In this document: piece by piece, positions 32,007-39,967 of the stretch
How positions within the stretch are numbered: position 1 is the first letter of the stretch
Layout of the letters: each line of letters starts with the position of its first letter
NCBI GenBank assembly: GCA_038258215.1
Contig: JBBSQC010000004.1
Location: forward strand, 74,993-138,992
DNA: 64,000 nucleotides
Source of the DNA: Fodinibacter sp038258215
Lineage (GTDB): Bacteria > Actinomycetota > Actinomycetes > Actinomycetales > Dermatophilaceae
Direction of reading: 5' to 3'
Notes under the pieces: generated by a model
What the model was told of the DNA's origin: nothing
Database searches by the model: none
Seen by the model: only the letters and a program-made list of their open reading frames with translations
Program-made: the position numbers and the translations under genes

Positions 32007-33134
32007 GTGACGAGCTCCCTCGACTGGATCCGTGCGGCCGCGCAGACGCGCGATGCTGCGGGGCTCACGAGGCGCCTCGTGGTCACCAAGAGCGGCGACG
32101 GGCTCGACCTCGCGGGCAACGACTACCTCGGGTTGCGCACCCACCCGGCCGTCATCGCCGGGGCCGTCGCCGCGACCGAGACCTTCGGCACCGGTGCCGG
32201 GGCGTCGCGGCTGGTCACCGGCACCCTCGACGTGCACGAGGAGCTCGAGAACGCCATCATCCGCCTCACCGGTGCGCCATCCGCCCTGGTGCTCTCCACC
32301 GGGTATGCCGCGAACCTCTCGGTGCTCACGACGCTCGCCGATGCCGGCACCCTCATCGTCAGCGACGAGCACGCGCACGCCAGCCTGATCGACGGCTGCC
32401 GCCTCTCGCGGGCCTCCGTGTCCGTCGCTCGCCACAACGACGTCGACCACGTCGCCGACCTTCTGTCCCGGCGCGACGTGCCCCGTGCCGTCGTGGTGGT
32501 CGAGTCGATCTACTCCGTGCTGGGGGACGCCGCGCCGCTCGAGGACTTCATCGAGATGACCGAGGAGGCCGGCGCCCTGCTCGTGGTCGATGAGGCGCAC
32601 GCCCTGGGGGTGACCGGCCCCGGCGGTGCTGGGCTCGTCGCTCAGGCCGGTGCGGTGGAGGCCGAGCACGTCATCGTCACCGGCACCCTCTCGAAGTCCC
32701 TCGCCTCCCAGGGCGGTGTGGTGCTCGCCTCGCCCGTCGTGCGCGACCACCTCGTCAACACCGCCCGGCCGTTCATCTACGACACCGGCCTCGCGCCCGC
32801 CTCGGCCGGCGCGGCCCTGGCCGCCCTCGAGGTGCTGCGCGATCACCCGGAGCTCATCGATCGCCTGCGGGCGAATGCCGCCCGGCTGGCCGGGGCGTGC
32901 CGCCTGCCGATGCCGGCGGCTGCGGTGATGTCGGTCGAGATGCCCGGCCCCCACGAGGCGCTGGCAGCGGTGGAGAAGGCGCGCGTGCACGGCATCCGGA
33001 TCGGCTGTTTCCGACCGCCGTCGACTCCCGACGGCTCGTCGCGGTTGCGCCTCACCGCGCACGCCGACCACCCCGAGCACGACCTCGACCGCGCCTGCAC
33101 CGTGCTTGGCGCGCTCACCGCCACCCGTGGCTGA
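32007..33134 (+). CDS. bioF: 8-amino-7-oxononanoate synthase
   Basis: 375-residue alpha-oxoamine synthase that condenses a pimeloyl thioester with alanine. Motifs: GNDYLGLRTHP, FGTGAGASRLVTGTLDVHEE, VVDEAHALGVTG (PLP Asp) and TGTLSKSLASQGG (PLP lysine). GTG at 32007 with AAAGGAT about nine bases upstream. The 3' end overlaps bioD by eight bases, so the two are coupled. A promoter is expected in the 221-base gap before it. Low-complexity direct repeats are there, but no clear -35/-10 pair is seen. Confidence 0.96.
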   Translation: MTSSLDWIRAAAQTRDAAGLTRRLVVTKSGDGLDLAGNDYLGLRTHPAVIAGAVAATETFGTGAGASRLVTGTLDVHEELENAIIRLTGAPSALVLSTGYAANLSVLTTLADAGTLIVSDEHAHASLIDGCRLSRASVSVARHNDVDHVADLLSRRDVPRAVVVVESIYSVLGDAAPLEDFIEMTEEAGALLVVDEAHALGVTGPGGAGLVAQAGAVEAEHVIVTGTLSKSLASQGGVVLASPVVRDHLVNTARPFIYDTGLAPASAGAALAALEVLRDHPELIDRLRANAARLAGACRLPMPAAAVMSVEMPGPHEALAAVEKARVHGIRIGCFRPPSTPDGSSRLRLTAHADHPEHDLDRACTVLGALTATRG

Positions 33135-33834
33135 CCCCAGGTCACTCACCTCGGTCGTCCTCGTCACCGGCACCGGCACGAGTGTCGGCAAGACCGTCGC
33201 CACGGCCGCCCTGGCCGCGGTCGTGCGGGCGCGGGGCAGCAGCGTCGCCGTCGTCAAGCCCGCCCAGACGGGTCTCGAGCCGGGTGAGCCCGGCGACGTC
33301 GACGAGGTGCGGCGGCTCGTCGGCGACGATGTGGTGACGCACGAGCTGGTGCGGCTGCGCGACCCGCTCTCACCGGAGGCAGCCGCGCGCCACGCGGGCG
33401 TCACACTCCCGCCAGTCGCTCTGCACGCCAAGCGAATCGCTGAGATCGCGGCCGCTTCAGAAGTGGTGTTCGTGGAGGGTGCTGGAGGGCTGCTCGTGCG
33501 GCTCGACCAGCGCGGAGGCACACTCGCCGACCTCGGGGCTGGACTGCGCTACAAGGGAATCGGCTGTGGCGTGGTGCTGGTGGCCAGCGCCGGCCTGGGC
33601 ACCCTGTCCATCGCCGCACTGACGGCGGAGGCGCTGGCCGCACGCTCGGTGCCACTGCTCGGTGTCGTCATCGGGTCGTGGCCGGCGGAGCCCGGTCTGG
33701 CGGAGGAGAGCAACCTCGTCGACCTGCCGCGTGTCACCGGGGCGCCGTTGTGGGGCCGGATCCCGATCGGAGCGGGTGCGATGGGGCGCGAGGCGTTCCT
33801 GGCCGGGGTGCCCCACTGGTTCGACCAGTCCTGA
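33127..33834 (+). CDS. bioD: Dethiobiotin synthetase
   Basis: 235 residues. P-loop variant VTGTGTSVGKTVATAALA at the N-terminus, KPAQTGLEPGEPGDVDE, VEGAGGLLVRLD and the C-terminal IPIGAGAM. It carboxylates DAPA with ATP to dethiobiotin. GTG at 33127 overlaps the end of bioF (8 bases). The middle of the gene (33400-33620) has somewhat less GC-biased codons than its neighbours. It is followed by the second copy of the hairpin repeat. Confidence 0.95.
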   Translation: MADPRSLTSVVLVTGTGTSVGKTVATAALAAVVRARGSSVAVVKPAQTGLEPGEPGDVDEVRRLVGDDVVTHELVRLRDPLSPEAAARHAGVTLPPVALHAKRIAEIAAASEVVFVEGAGGLLVRLDQRGGTLADLGAGLRYKGIGCGVVLVASAGLGTLSIAALTAEALAARSVPLLGVVIGSWPAEPGLAEESNLVDLPRVTGAPLWGRIPIGAGAMGREAFLAGVPHWFDQS

Positions 33835-33835
33835 G

Positions 33836-33889
33836 CGGCCTCGAGTGCGGAAGTGGCTGCCCCGGCGACCACTTCCACACTCGAGGCCG
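33836..33889. repeat. Hairpin repeat, copy 2 (21-bp arms)
   Basis: Arms 33836-33856 and 33869-33889 share core GAGTGCGGAAGTGG with copy 1 at 25741. One arm position differs (CCACTTCCACAC against CCACTTCCGCAC), and the loop CTGCCCCGGCGA is near-identical to copy 1. It lies just after the bioD stop, where it could end the bioFD transcript, and just before the phosphatase gene. Confidence 0.8.
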
Positions 33890-33903
33890 GGATGATGGGG
33901 CCC

Positions 33904-34437
33904 ATGAGTGAGCACACCACGGATCACCACGACGGCCCCTACCGCGTCACCGTCGTCTGCTGGGGCAACATCTGCCGGTCGCCCATGGGCGAGTTCCTGC
34001 TGCGCGAGGCCTTCGAGGACGCCGGTCTCGGCGACCGGGTGGTCGTCGACTCCGCCGGCACCTCGGCCGAGGAGCAGGGCAACGGCATGCACCCGCGCAG
34101 CGCCGCCGTGCTGCGCCGCAACGGGCACCCCGACACGGGCTGGTCGCAGCACCGGGCCAGGCGTTTCGAGCAGTCCTGGTTCGACGACGTCGACCTCGTG
34201 CTGCCGGTCGACCACGTGCACGTCGACCGGCTCGAGCGGCTGGCGCGCGACGCGCAGGACCACGACAAGATCCGGCTGTTCCGGTCCTTCGACGAAGGTG
34301 CCGTCGCCTCGGGTGACCTGGGGATGGACGACCCCTGGTACGGCACGGACCCGGCATACGACCAGACCTACACCGAGGTGAGCGCCGCGGTGCCCGGCAT
34401 CGTCGACCACGTCCGCACCCAGCTCGACAGCGCCTGA
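33904..34437 (+). CDS. Low-molecular-weight protein-tyrosine phosphatase
   Basis: 177 residues. The N-terminal P-loop VVCWGNICRSPMGEFLL carries the CX5R(S) nucleophile motif, and the general acid is in LGMDDPWYGTDPAYDQT. Length is typical with a slightly longer N-terminus. It dephosphorylates tyrosine in proteins, perhaps in capsule or stress control; the partner kinase is not in the window. ATG 33904 follows GATGAT by seven bases (leaderless-type) and comes 15 bases after the hairpin repeat. Confidence 0.93.
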   Translation: MSEHTTDHHDGPYRVTVVCWGNICRSPMGEFLLREAFEDAGLGDRVVVDSAGTSAEEQGNGMHPRSAAVLRRNGHPDTGWSQHRARRFEQSWFDDVDLVLPVDHVHVDRLERLARDAQDHDKIRLFRSFDEGAVASGDLGMDDPWYGTDPAYDQTYTEVSAAVPGIVDHVRTQLDSA

Positions 34438-34498
34438 CCCCCGGCCGGCGGGCCGGCGCGCGGCATCCCGCCCACCGCCTCTCTGGGAGGATGGCGTC

Positions 34499-35926
34499 AT
34501 GACGAGCCTTGCCGATGCGACCAGCCTCGCCGACACCGAGCCACCCATCGCCCTGGGAGCGCTCGACGGGAGATACCGCGGCGTGGTCGCCCCGCTCGTG
34601 GACCACCTCTCCGAGCCTGCGCTCAACCGGGCCCGGGTGCACGTCGAGGTGGAGTGGCTCATCCACCTCACCGAGCGCGAGGTCCTGCCCGGCGTGCGGC
34701 GGCTCACGGCATCCGAGCAGGAGTCGTTGCGCGACGTGGTGCGCACCTTCGGCCCGGCCGAGATCGAGGAGATGGCTGCCACCGAGCGGGTCACCGCGCA
34801 CGACGTCAAGGCCGTGGAGTACTTCCTCAAGGAGCGGCTCGCGCGCATCGCTCCCGAGCCGGGCGACCGCGGCATCGCCGAGCTGATCCACTTCTGCTGC
34901 ACCAGTGAGGACATCAACAACCTGTCGTATGCCGTGCTGGTCAAGGGTGCCGTGCACCAGGTCTGGCTCCCGAGCGCGACCGCGCTCGTCGAGCAGGTCG
35001 CGACGATGGCCTCGGACCTGCGTGACGTGCCGCTGCTCGCGCACACCCACGGCCAGCCGGCGACGCCCACGACCATGGGCAAGGAGCTCGCGGTGCTGGC
35101 GTGGCGACTGCAGCGGCAGCTGGCGCGGATCGAGGATGCGGAGTTCCTCGGCAAGCTCAACGGCGCCACCGGCACCTACGGCGCACACCTCGCGGCGGTG
35201 CCCGGAGCCGACTGGCAGGAGCTGAGCCGGGAGTTCGTCGAGCACCTCGGGCTGACCTGGAACCCGCTGACCACGCAGATCGAGAGTCACGACTGGCAGG
35301 CCGAGCTCTACGCCGACATCGCCCGCTTCAACCGGGTGCTGCACAACCTGTGCACGGATGTGTGGACCTACATCTCGATGGGCTACTTCGCGCAGGTGCG
35401 CGGACAGGGCACGGTCGGCTCCTCCACGATGCCGCACAAGGTCAACCCGATCCGTTTCGAGAACGCCGAGGCCAACCTCGAGGTGAGCAACGCGCTGCTC
35501 GACGTGCTCGCCTCGACCCTCGTGCAGAGCCGACTCCAGCGCGACCTCACCGACTCCTCGATGCAGCGCAACATCGGCTCCGCCTTCGGACACGGCCTGC
35601 TCGCCATCGACAACGCCTCTCGCGGCCTCGCCGGGCTGGATGCCGTGCCGGGCGCGATGGCCGCCGACCTCGACGTCAACTGGGAGGTGCTCGGGGAGCC
35701 GATCCAGTCGGCGATGCGGGCCCTCGGCGCCCAGGGCGTTCCGGGCATGCAGGAGCCCTACGAGCGGCTCAAGGAGCTGACCAGGGGCCGACGGATCGGC
35801 CAGGTCGAGCTCGTGGAGTTCGTGCGCGGTCTCGGGCTGCCCCCCGAGGTCGAGGAGCGCCTCGTCGCGCTGACGCCGGCGACCTACGTGGGTCTCGCTC
35901 CCGAGCTGGTCGACCACCTGCGCTGA
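34499..35926 (+). CDS. purB: Adenylosuccinate lyase
   Basis: 475 residues of the fumarase/aspartase superfamily. N-terminal ALDGRYRGVV, TAHDVKAVEYFL, HTHGQPATPTTMGKE and the signature GSSTMPHKVNPIRFENAEAN. It makes AMP and AICAR in purine synthesis. The length and the DSSMQRNIGSAFGH segment match the long E. coli-type PurB branch rather than the shorter one. ATG 34499 has GGGAGG about eight bases upstream. Confidence 0.96.
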   Translation: MTSLADATSLADTEPPIALGALDGRYRGVVAPLVDHLSEPALNRARVHVEVEWLIHLTEREVLPGVRRLTASEQESLRDVVRTFGPAEIEEMAATERVTAHDVKAVEYFLKERLARIAPEPGDRGIAELIHFCCTSEDINNLSYAVLVKGAVHQVWLPSATALVEQVATMASDLRDVPLLAHTHGQPATPTTMGKELAVLAWRLQRQLARIEDAEFLGKLNGATGTYGAHLAAVPGADWQELSREFVEHLGLTWNPLTTQIESHDWQAELYADIARFNRVLHNLCTDVWTYISMGYFAQVRGQGTVGSSTMPHKVNPIRFENAEANLEVSNALLDVLASTLVQSRLQRDLTDSSMQRNIGSAFGHGLLAIDNASRGLAGLDAVPGAMAADLDVNWEVLGEPIQSAMRALGAQGVPGMQEPYERLKELTRGRRIGQVELVEFVRGLGLPPEVEERLVALTPATYVGLAPELVDHLR

Positions 35927-35980
35927 ACCCGGGGTGTATCGGTGTGAGCGCGGCGCACCGGGGTGTGGCACGGTGGACCG

Positions 35981-36388
35981 GTGGCACCCAAGAACCCACC
36001 ACCGGCGACCAGACAGGACCTCGAGGAGATGGCGCTCGCCCTCCCGGAGGTCACCGCGGGCACGAGCTGGGGAGACCGCCCCTCGTTCCTGGTGCGCGGC
36101 AAGGCCATCCTCCTGTGGCGCGGTCCGCGCAAGGACGCCCTGGACCCCGAGACCGGTGAGCCCATGGACGACGTCATCGCGATCGTCGTGCCCTCGGCGG
36201 AGGACAAGGGGGCCCTCCTCCAGGCCGGGCCGCCGTGGTTCACCACACCGCACTTCGACGGCTCCAACCACGTGCTCGTGCGCGAGCGCGACCTGCACCT
36301 GCTCGACGTCGTGGAGCTCGCCGAGGTCGTCACGGACGCCTGGGCGACGCGGGCGCCCAAGCGGCTCGTCAAGGAGCACCTCGGCTGA
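35981..36388 (+). CDS. MmcQ/YjbR family protein
   Basis: 135 residues with the YjbR/CyaY-like fold: MALALPEVTAGTSWGDRPSF, VPSAEDKGALLQAGPPWF, TTPHFDGSNHVLVRERD and a C-terminal AWATRAPKRLVKEHL. DNA-binding-type proteins of unknown role. GTG 35981 begins the conserved part; the in-frame ATG at 35963 lacks support. Confidence 0.85.
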   Translation: MAPKNPPPATRQDLEEMALALPEVTAGTSWGDRPSFLVRGKAILLWRGPRKDALDPETGEPMDDVIAIVVPSAEDKGALLQAGPPWFTTPHFDGSNHVLVRERDLHLLDVVELAEVVTDAWATRAPKRLVKEHLG

Positions 36389-36432
36389 GGCCCGTCCCCA
36401 GCCCGGCTCCCGTGTCCCTCCCGCGAGCGGAA

Positions 36433-36447
36433 TACCCCTAGGGGGTA
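36433..36447. promoter_or_regulatory. CsoR copper operator
   Basis: TACCCCTAGGGGGTA, with perfect TACCCC/GGGGTA arms around TAG, is the C/G-tract palindrome bound by CsoR-type repressors. It touches the -10-like TACTCT (36446-36451), six bases before the csoR ATG, so apo-repressor binding would block the promoter of csoR-copA. Confidence 0.85.
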
Positions 36448-36457
36448 CTCTGTTGGC

Positions 36458-36772
36458 ATGGCCGTGACCACTGTGACCCCCGCGACGACACCCCCTGGAT
36501 ACTCCGAGACCAAGGACGCGCACCTCAAGCGACTGCGGCGCATCGAGGGCCAGGTGCGCGGCATCGGGCGCATGGTCGAGTCCGACACCTACTGCATCGA
36601 TGTCCTGACCCAGGTGAGCGCCGCGACCCGCGCCCTCCAGGCGGTCAGTCTCGGGCTCTTGGAGGAGCACATCGCCCACTGCGTCGTGGACGCCGCCCGT
36701 GAGTCCGATGAGGCCGCCGAGGCCAAGGTCGCCGAGGCGTCCGCCGCGATCGCCCGACTGGTGAGGAGCTGA
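36458..36772 (+). CDS. csoR: Copper-sensing repressor CsoR
   Basis: 104-residue all-helical repressor. The copper ligands are all seen: Cys in SDTYCIDVLTQ, then His and Cys in LLEEHIAHCVVDA (C-H-C set). HLKRLRRIEGQVRGIGRM is the DNA-binding surface of the family. Apo-CsoR represses, and Cu(I) binding releases it. The ATG is six bases after TACTCT (leaderless-type) with the operator over the promoter. The stop is one base before the copA ATG. Confidence 0.95.
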   Translation: MAVTTVTPATTPPGYSETKDAHLKRLRRIEGQVRGIGRMVESDTYCIDVLTQVSAATRALQAVSLGLLEEHIAHCVVDAARESDEAAEAKVAEASAAIARLVRS

Positions 36773-36773
36773 C

Positions 36774-39113
36774 ATGACCCAGACCACCGATCTCCGGTCC
36801 GACGAGGTGCACGAGGTCGACCTCGCCATCACCGGCATGACCTGCGCCTCATGCTCGGCGCGCATCGAGAAGAAGCTGGGCAAGCTCGAGGGAGTCGACG
36901 CCGTCGTCAACCTCGCCACCGAGAAGGCGACGGTGAGGTATGCCGGGGAGGTCAGCGTCGAGGACCTGCTCGCGACGGTGCGTTCCACCGGCTACGGCGC
37001 GGAGGTCGTCGGGCGTGCCGGTTCAGCGCAAAGAAGTGACCTGTTGGGCGGTTCTTCGCACGGCGCCCCGGAAAGAAGTGACCTATTGGTCGATTCTTCG
37101 CACGGCGGGAACGGGCGCACCGACCACGCCGAGCGGACCGACCACGCGGACCACATGAACCACCAGGTGGCTCCCGAGACCGACCTCAAGCGCCGGGCGC
37201 TCGTCGCTCTGGTGCTCACCGTGCCCGTCGTGGTGCTCGCGATGGTGCCCGGCGTCAACGTGCCGAACAGCCCGTGGGTCCAGCTCGTCCTGGCCACGCC
37301 GGTGGTGTTCTGGGCGGGCTGGCCCTTCCACCGCTCGGCGGCGAAGAACGCCCGTCACGGTGCCTCGACGATGGACACCCTCGTCTCGATCGGCGTCCTC
37401 ACCGCCTACCTGTGGTCAGCCTTCGTCGTGCTCACCGGCCGAGCAGGCGACATGGATGCCGCACCCGGCGGGCAGACCGCGCACATCTGGTTCGAGACCG
37501 CCACCGTGGTCACGACGTTCCTGCTCATCGGTCGCTGGATGGAGGCGCGAGCCACCGACCGCACCCGCGACTCGATCCGAGGCCTCCTCAGCCTCGGGGC
37601 CAAGGACGTCGCGGTCGAGCGCGTCGACCCCACCACCCGCGCGACCACCGAGGTGCGCATCCCCGTCGACCGCCTCGCCGTCGGCGAGCGCTTCGTGGTG
37701 CGACCGGGAGAGAAGGTCGCCACGGACGGCACGGTGCGCGACGGGGAGAGCTCGATCGACGCGTCCCTGGTCACCGGCGAGTCCCTCGCAATCGATGTCC
37801 GGCCCGGCGACGAGGTCACCGGCGGCACGGTCAACCAGAGCGGGCGCCTCATCGTCGAGGCGACGCGGGTGGGGTCTGAGACGACCCTGGCCGGCATCAC
37901 CCGCCTGGTCGAGCGCGCCCAGACCACCAAGGCGCCGGTCCAGCGGCTCGCGGACCGGGTGTCGTCGGTCTTCGTTCCCATCGTCCTGGGCCTCGCGCTG
38001 CTGACCTTCGTCGGCTGGTGGATCGGCACCGGCGACCCGTCCCGCGCGATCGAGGTCGCCGTGGCCGTGCTCGTCATCGCCTGCCCCTGCGCGCTCGGCC
38101 TGGCCACCCCGACCGCCCTCCTGGTCGGCACCGGACGGGGCGCGCGGATGGGCATCCTCATCAAGGGCGCCGACGTGCTCGAGGACACCCGCCGCGTCGA
38201 CACGGTGGTGCTCGACAAGACCGGCACCGTGACGACCGGCGAGATGACCCTCGTCGACGTGTCGCCGTCCGGTCGCCTCCCCAAGGACCAGGCGCTGCGG
38301 GCCGCGGCCGCCGTCGAGGCCGGGAGCGAGCACCCGGTGGCACGGGCCATCGTGGCCGCCGCCCTCGCTCGGGGCATCGAGGTGCCGCGGGCGGGCGACT
38401 TCCTGTCCCTCCCGGGCGCCGGCGCCCGGGCGAGCATCAAGGGCAACGAGGTCACCGTGGGTCGCTCGGACCTGTTCGACGAGGTGCCGCGCGAGATCGG
38501 TCGCCCGACCGTCGACGGCACCACGGTCTGGGTGGGCTGGGGCGGCGTGGCGAGGGCCTCGCTCACGGTGGCCGACACCGTTCGCTCCAGCTCGGCGGAC
38601 GGCATCGCCGCCCTCGGCGCGGCCGGGCTCACGGCATACCTCCTCACCGGTGACCACGACCGGGCCGCCCTCGACGTCGCACGCGAGGTGGGCATCCCCG
38701 CGGGCCGGGTGGTGGCCGATGTGCGACCGGAGGACAAGCACGCGATGGTCGCGGGCCTCCAGGCCCGCGGCAAGGTCGTGGCGATGGTGGGCGACGGGGT
38801 CAACGACGCCGCCGCCCTGGCCCAGGCCGACCTCGGCATCGCCATGGGCACCGGCACCGACGTGGCCGCCGAGTCCGCCGACATCGTGCTGCTGCGCTCG
38901 GAGCTGCCGGCCGTGCTCGACGCGATCAAGCTGTCCCGGGCGACCCTGCGCACCATCAAGGTCAACCTGGCGTGGGCCTTCGGCTACAACGTGGCCGCCA
39001 TCCCGCTCGCGATGGCCGGCGTGCTCAACCCGATGGTGGCCGGCGGTGCGATGGCGCTCTCGAGCGTGCTCGTCGTGACGAACAGCCTGCGGCTGCGCAG
39101 CTGGACTCCCTGA
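36774..39113 (+). CDS. copA: Copper-exporting P1B-type ATPase
   Basis: 779 residues. N-terminal heavy-metal domain with GMTCASCSARIEKKL (residues about 23-37), then an unusual linker with two 14-residue repeats (RSDLLGGSSHG, RSDLLVDSSHG) and a His-rich stretch (TDHAERTDHADHMNHQ). Then eight helices with VIACPCALGLATPTAL (CPC metal site), VLDKTGTVTTGEM (phosphorylated Asp), GSEHPVARAI and MVGDGVNDAAAL. It exports Cu(I). It is coupled to csoR one base upstream. The repeats have codons (AGA, AGT, CTA, TTG) foreign to the gene. Confidence 0.96.
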   Translation: MTQTTDLRSDEVHEVDLAITGMTCASCSARIEKKLGKLEGVDAVVNLATEKATVRYAGEVSVEDLLATVRSTGYGAEVVGRAGSAQRSDLLGGSSHGAPERSDLLVDSSHGGNGRTDHAERTDHADHMNHQVAPETDLKRRALVALVLTVPVVVLAMVPGVNVPNSPWVQLVLATPVVFWAGWPFHRSAAKNARHGASTMDTLVSIGVLTAYLWSAFVVLTGRAGDMDAAPGGQTAHIWFETATVVTTFLLIGRWMEARATDRTRDSIRGLLSLGAKDVAVERVDPTTRATTEVRIPVDRLAVGERFVVRPGEKVATDGTVRDGESSIDASLVTGESLAIDVRPGDEVTGGTVNQSGRLIVEATRVGSETTLAGITRLVERAQTTKAPVQRLADRVSSVFVPIVLGLALLTFVGWWIGTGDPSRAIEVAVAVLVIACPCALGLATPTALLVGTGRGARMGILIKGADVLEDTRRVDTVVLDKTGTVTTGEMTLVDVSPSGRLPKDQALRAAAAVEAGSEHPVARAIVAAALARGIEVPRAGDFLSLPGAGARASIKGNEVTVGRSDLFDEVPREIGRPTVDGTTVWVGWGGVARASLTVADTVRSSSADGIAALGAAGLTAYLLTGDHDRAALDVAREVGIPAGRVVADVRPEDKHAMVAGLQARGKVVAMVGDGVNDAAALAQADLGIAMGTGTDVAAESADIVLLRSELPAVLDAIKLSRATLRTIKVNLAWAFGYNVAAIPLAMAGVLNPMVAGGAMALSSVLVVTNSLRLRSWTP
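37030..37106. repeat. In-frame tandem palindromic repeat inside copA
   Basis: Two 35-bp copies (37030-37064 and 37072-37106) with a 42-bp period differ at three positions. Each has AAGAA/TTCTT ends; in copy 2 GACC-tatt-GGTC extends the hairpin. The period is a multiple of three, giving 14-residue repeats in the linker after the metal-binding domain. Confidence 0.8.
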
Positions 39114-39132
39114 GCTCCACCACCCCTGGATG

Positions 39133-39207
39133 CCGACTTATTGCCCTGCACCCACGCGGATCGCGCCGCAGGGCGCCGAAACGCGTGGGTGCAGCGCAAT
39201 AAGTCGG
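39133..39207. repeat. Long hairpin, 26-bp arms
   Basis: Arms 39133-39158 and 39182-39207 pair at 25 of 26 positions (start CCGACTTATTGC, end GCAATAAGTCGG) with a 23-base GC-rich loop that folds further. It lies between the convergent copA and VOC stops. It could be a terminator, but it is far longer and more perfect than needed. Confidence 0.8.
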
Positions 39208-39244
39208 GAAGGGAGGGGGGAGGGAGGAAGGGAGAGCAGAGGGG

Positions 39245-39880
39245 TCAGACGACGATCTCGCCGTGAGGCGTCTCGAACGTCACCGACATCAGGCCGGGCG
39301 TGCCGTGCGGCGAGACGAACTCGAAGGCGATGACCGACGAGGTGTCGTCGGCGGGGAGGCCGAGCCATTCGCGGACCCGCTCGGGGTCGCCCGCGATCTG
39401 GAGCGAGTCGATGGTGACGTCGGTGACGGCATCGTCGGAGGGGTGCGGCACGCCGGGCTCCCACTGCACGAAGAACGGCAGCTGGGGGTCGGCCTGAAGG
39501 CCCTTGATGCCGAGCTGCTTCCAGCGCAGCTCCACCCCGTCGGGACGGTGCCGGTTGCCCTGGGCGGCCTCACGACCGAGCCGCTTCTCCTGCTCGGCGA
39601 TGTCGTCGACGCGCACCACCCAGCCGAGCCAGCCCCCACCGCACGCGCTGCGGGCCCGGACCACCTGACCGAAGGGTGCCTTGTCACTGGCGGGGTGGTC
39701 GAGGACCTCGACGACCTCGACATAGCGCTCGTGGGCGAGCGGCAGGATGATGTTGCGCGTCCCGAAGCGGGGGTGGACTCCACCGTCGACCGGCTCGACC
39801 CCGATCCGCTTCGCGAGGCGCTGAGCGGTGGCCCGCAGGCCGTCGCGCTCCGCGGCATAGACGACGTGGTCAACTCGCAT
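39245..39880 (-). CDS. VOC / glyoxalase-like domain protein
   Basis: 211 residues. MRVDHVVYAAERDG and GGVHPRFGTRNIILPLAHER with YVEVVEVLDHP fit the PF13468 glyoxalase-like family; the second half starts at FFVQWEPGVPHP. Probably a metal- or ligand-binding barrel with unknown substrate. ATG 39880 is taken as the family start; ATG 39889 adds three residues. Neither has a clear Shine-Dalgarno. Confidence 0.82.
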   Translation of the reverse strand: MRVDHVVYAAERDGLRATAQRLAKRIGVEPVDGGVHPRFGTRNIILPLAHERYVEVVEVLDHPASDKAPFGQVVRARSACGGGWLGWVVRVDDIAEQEKRLGREAAQGNRHRPDGVELRWKQLGIKGLQADPQLPFFVQWEPGVPHPSDDAVTDVTIDSLQIAGDPERVREWLGLPADDTSSVIAFEFVSPHGTPGLMSVTFETPHGEIVV

Positions 39881-39967
39881 GCCGTTCATGGTCGCACACG
39901 CGAGGGGGTGCTCCTGACACACCCCCCGAACGAGCGAAACTGCACGTCACCGGGGGCCCCACCCGCC

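Noticed and set aside
31361..32119. Alternative frames over the PPOX gene that also end in the (TGAC)n tract
   Set aside because: They end there only because the repeat contains a stop in every frame; only the 31369-31785 frame shows PPOX motifs and a Shine-Dalgarno.
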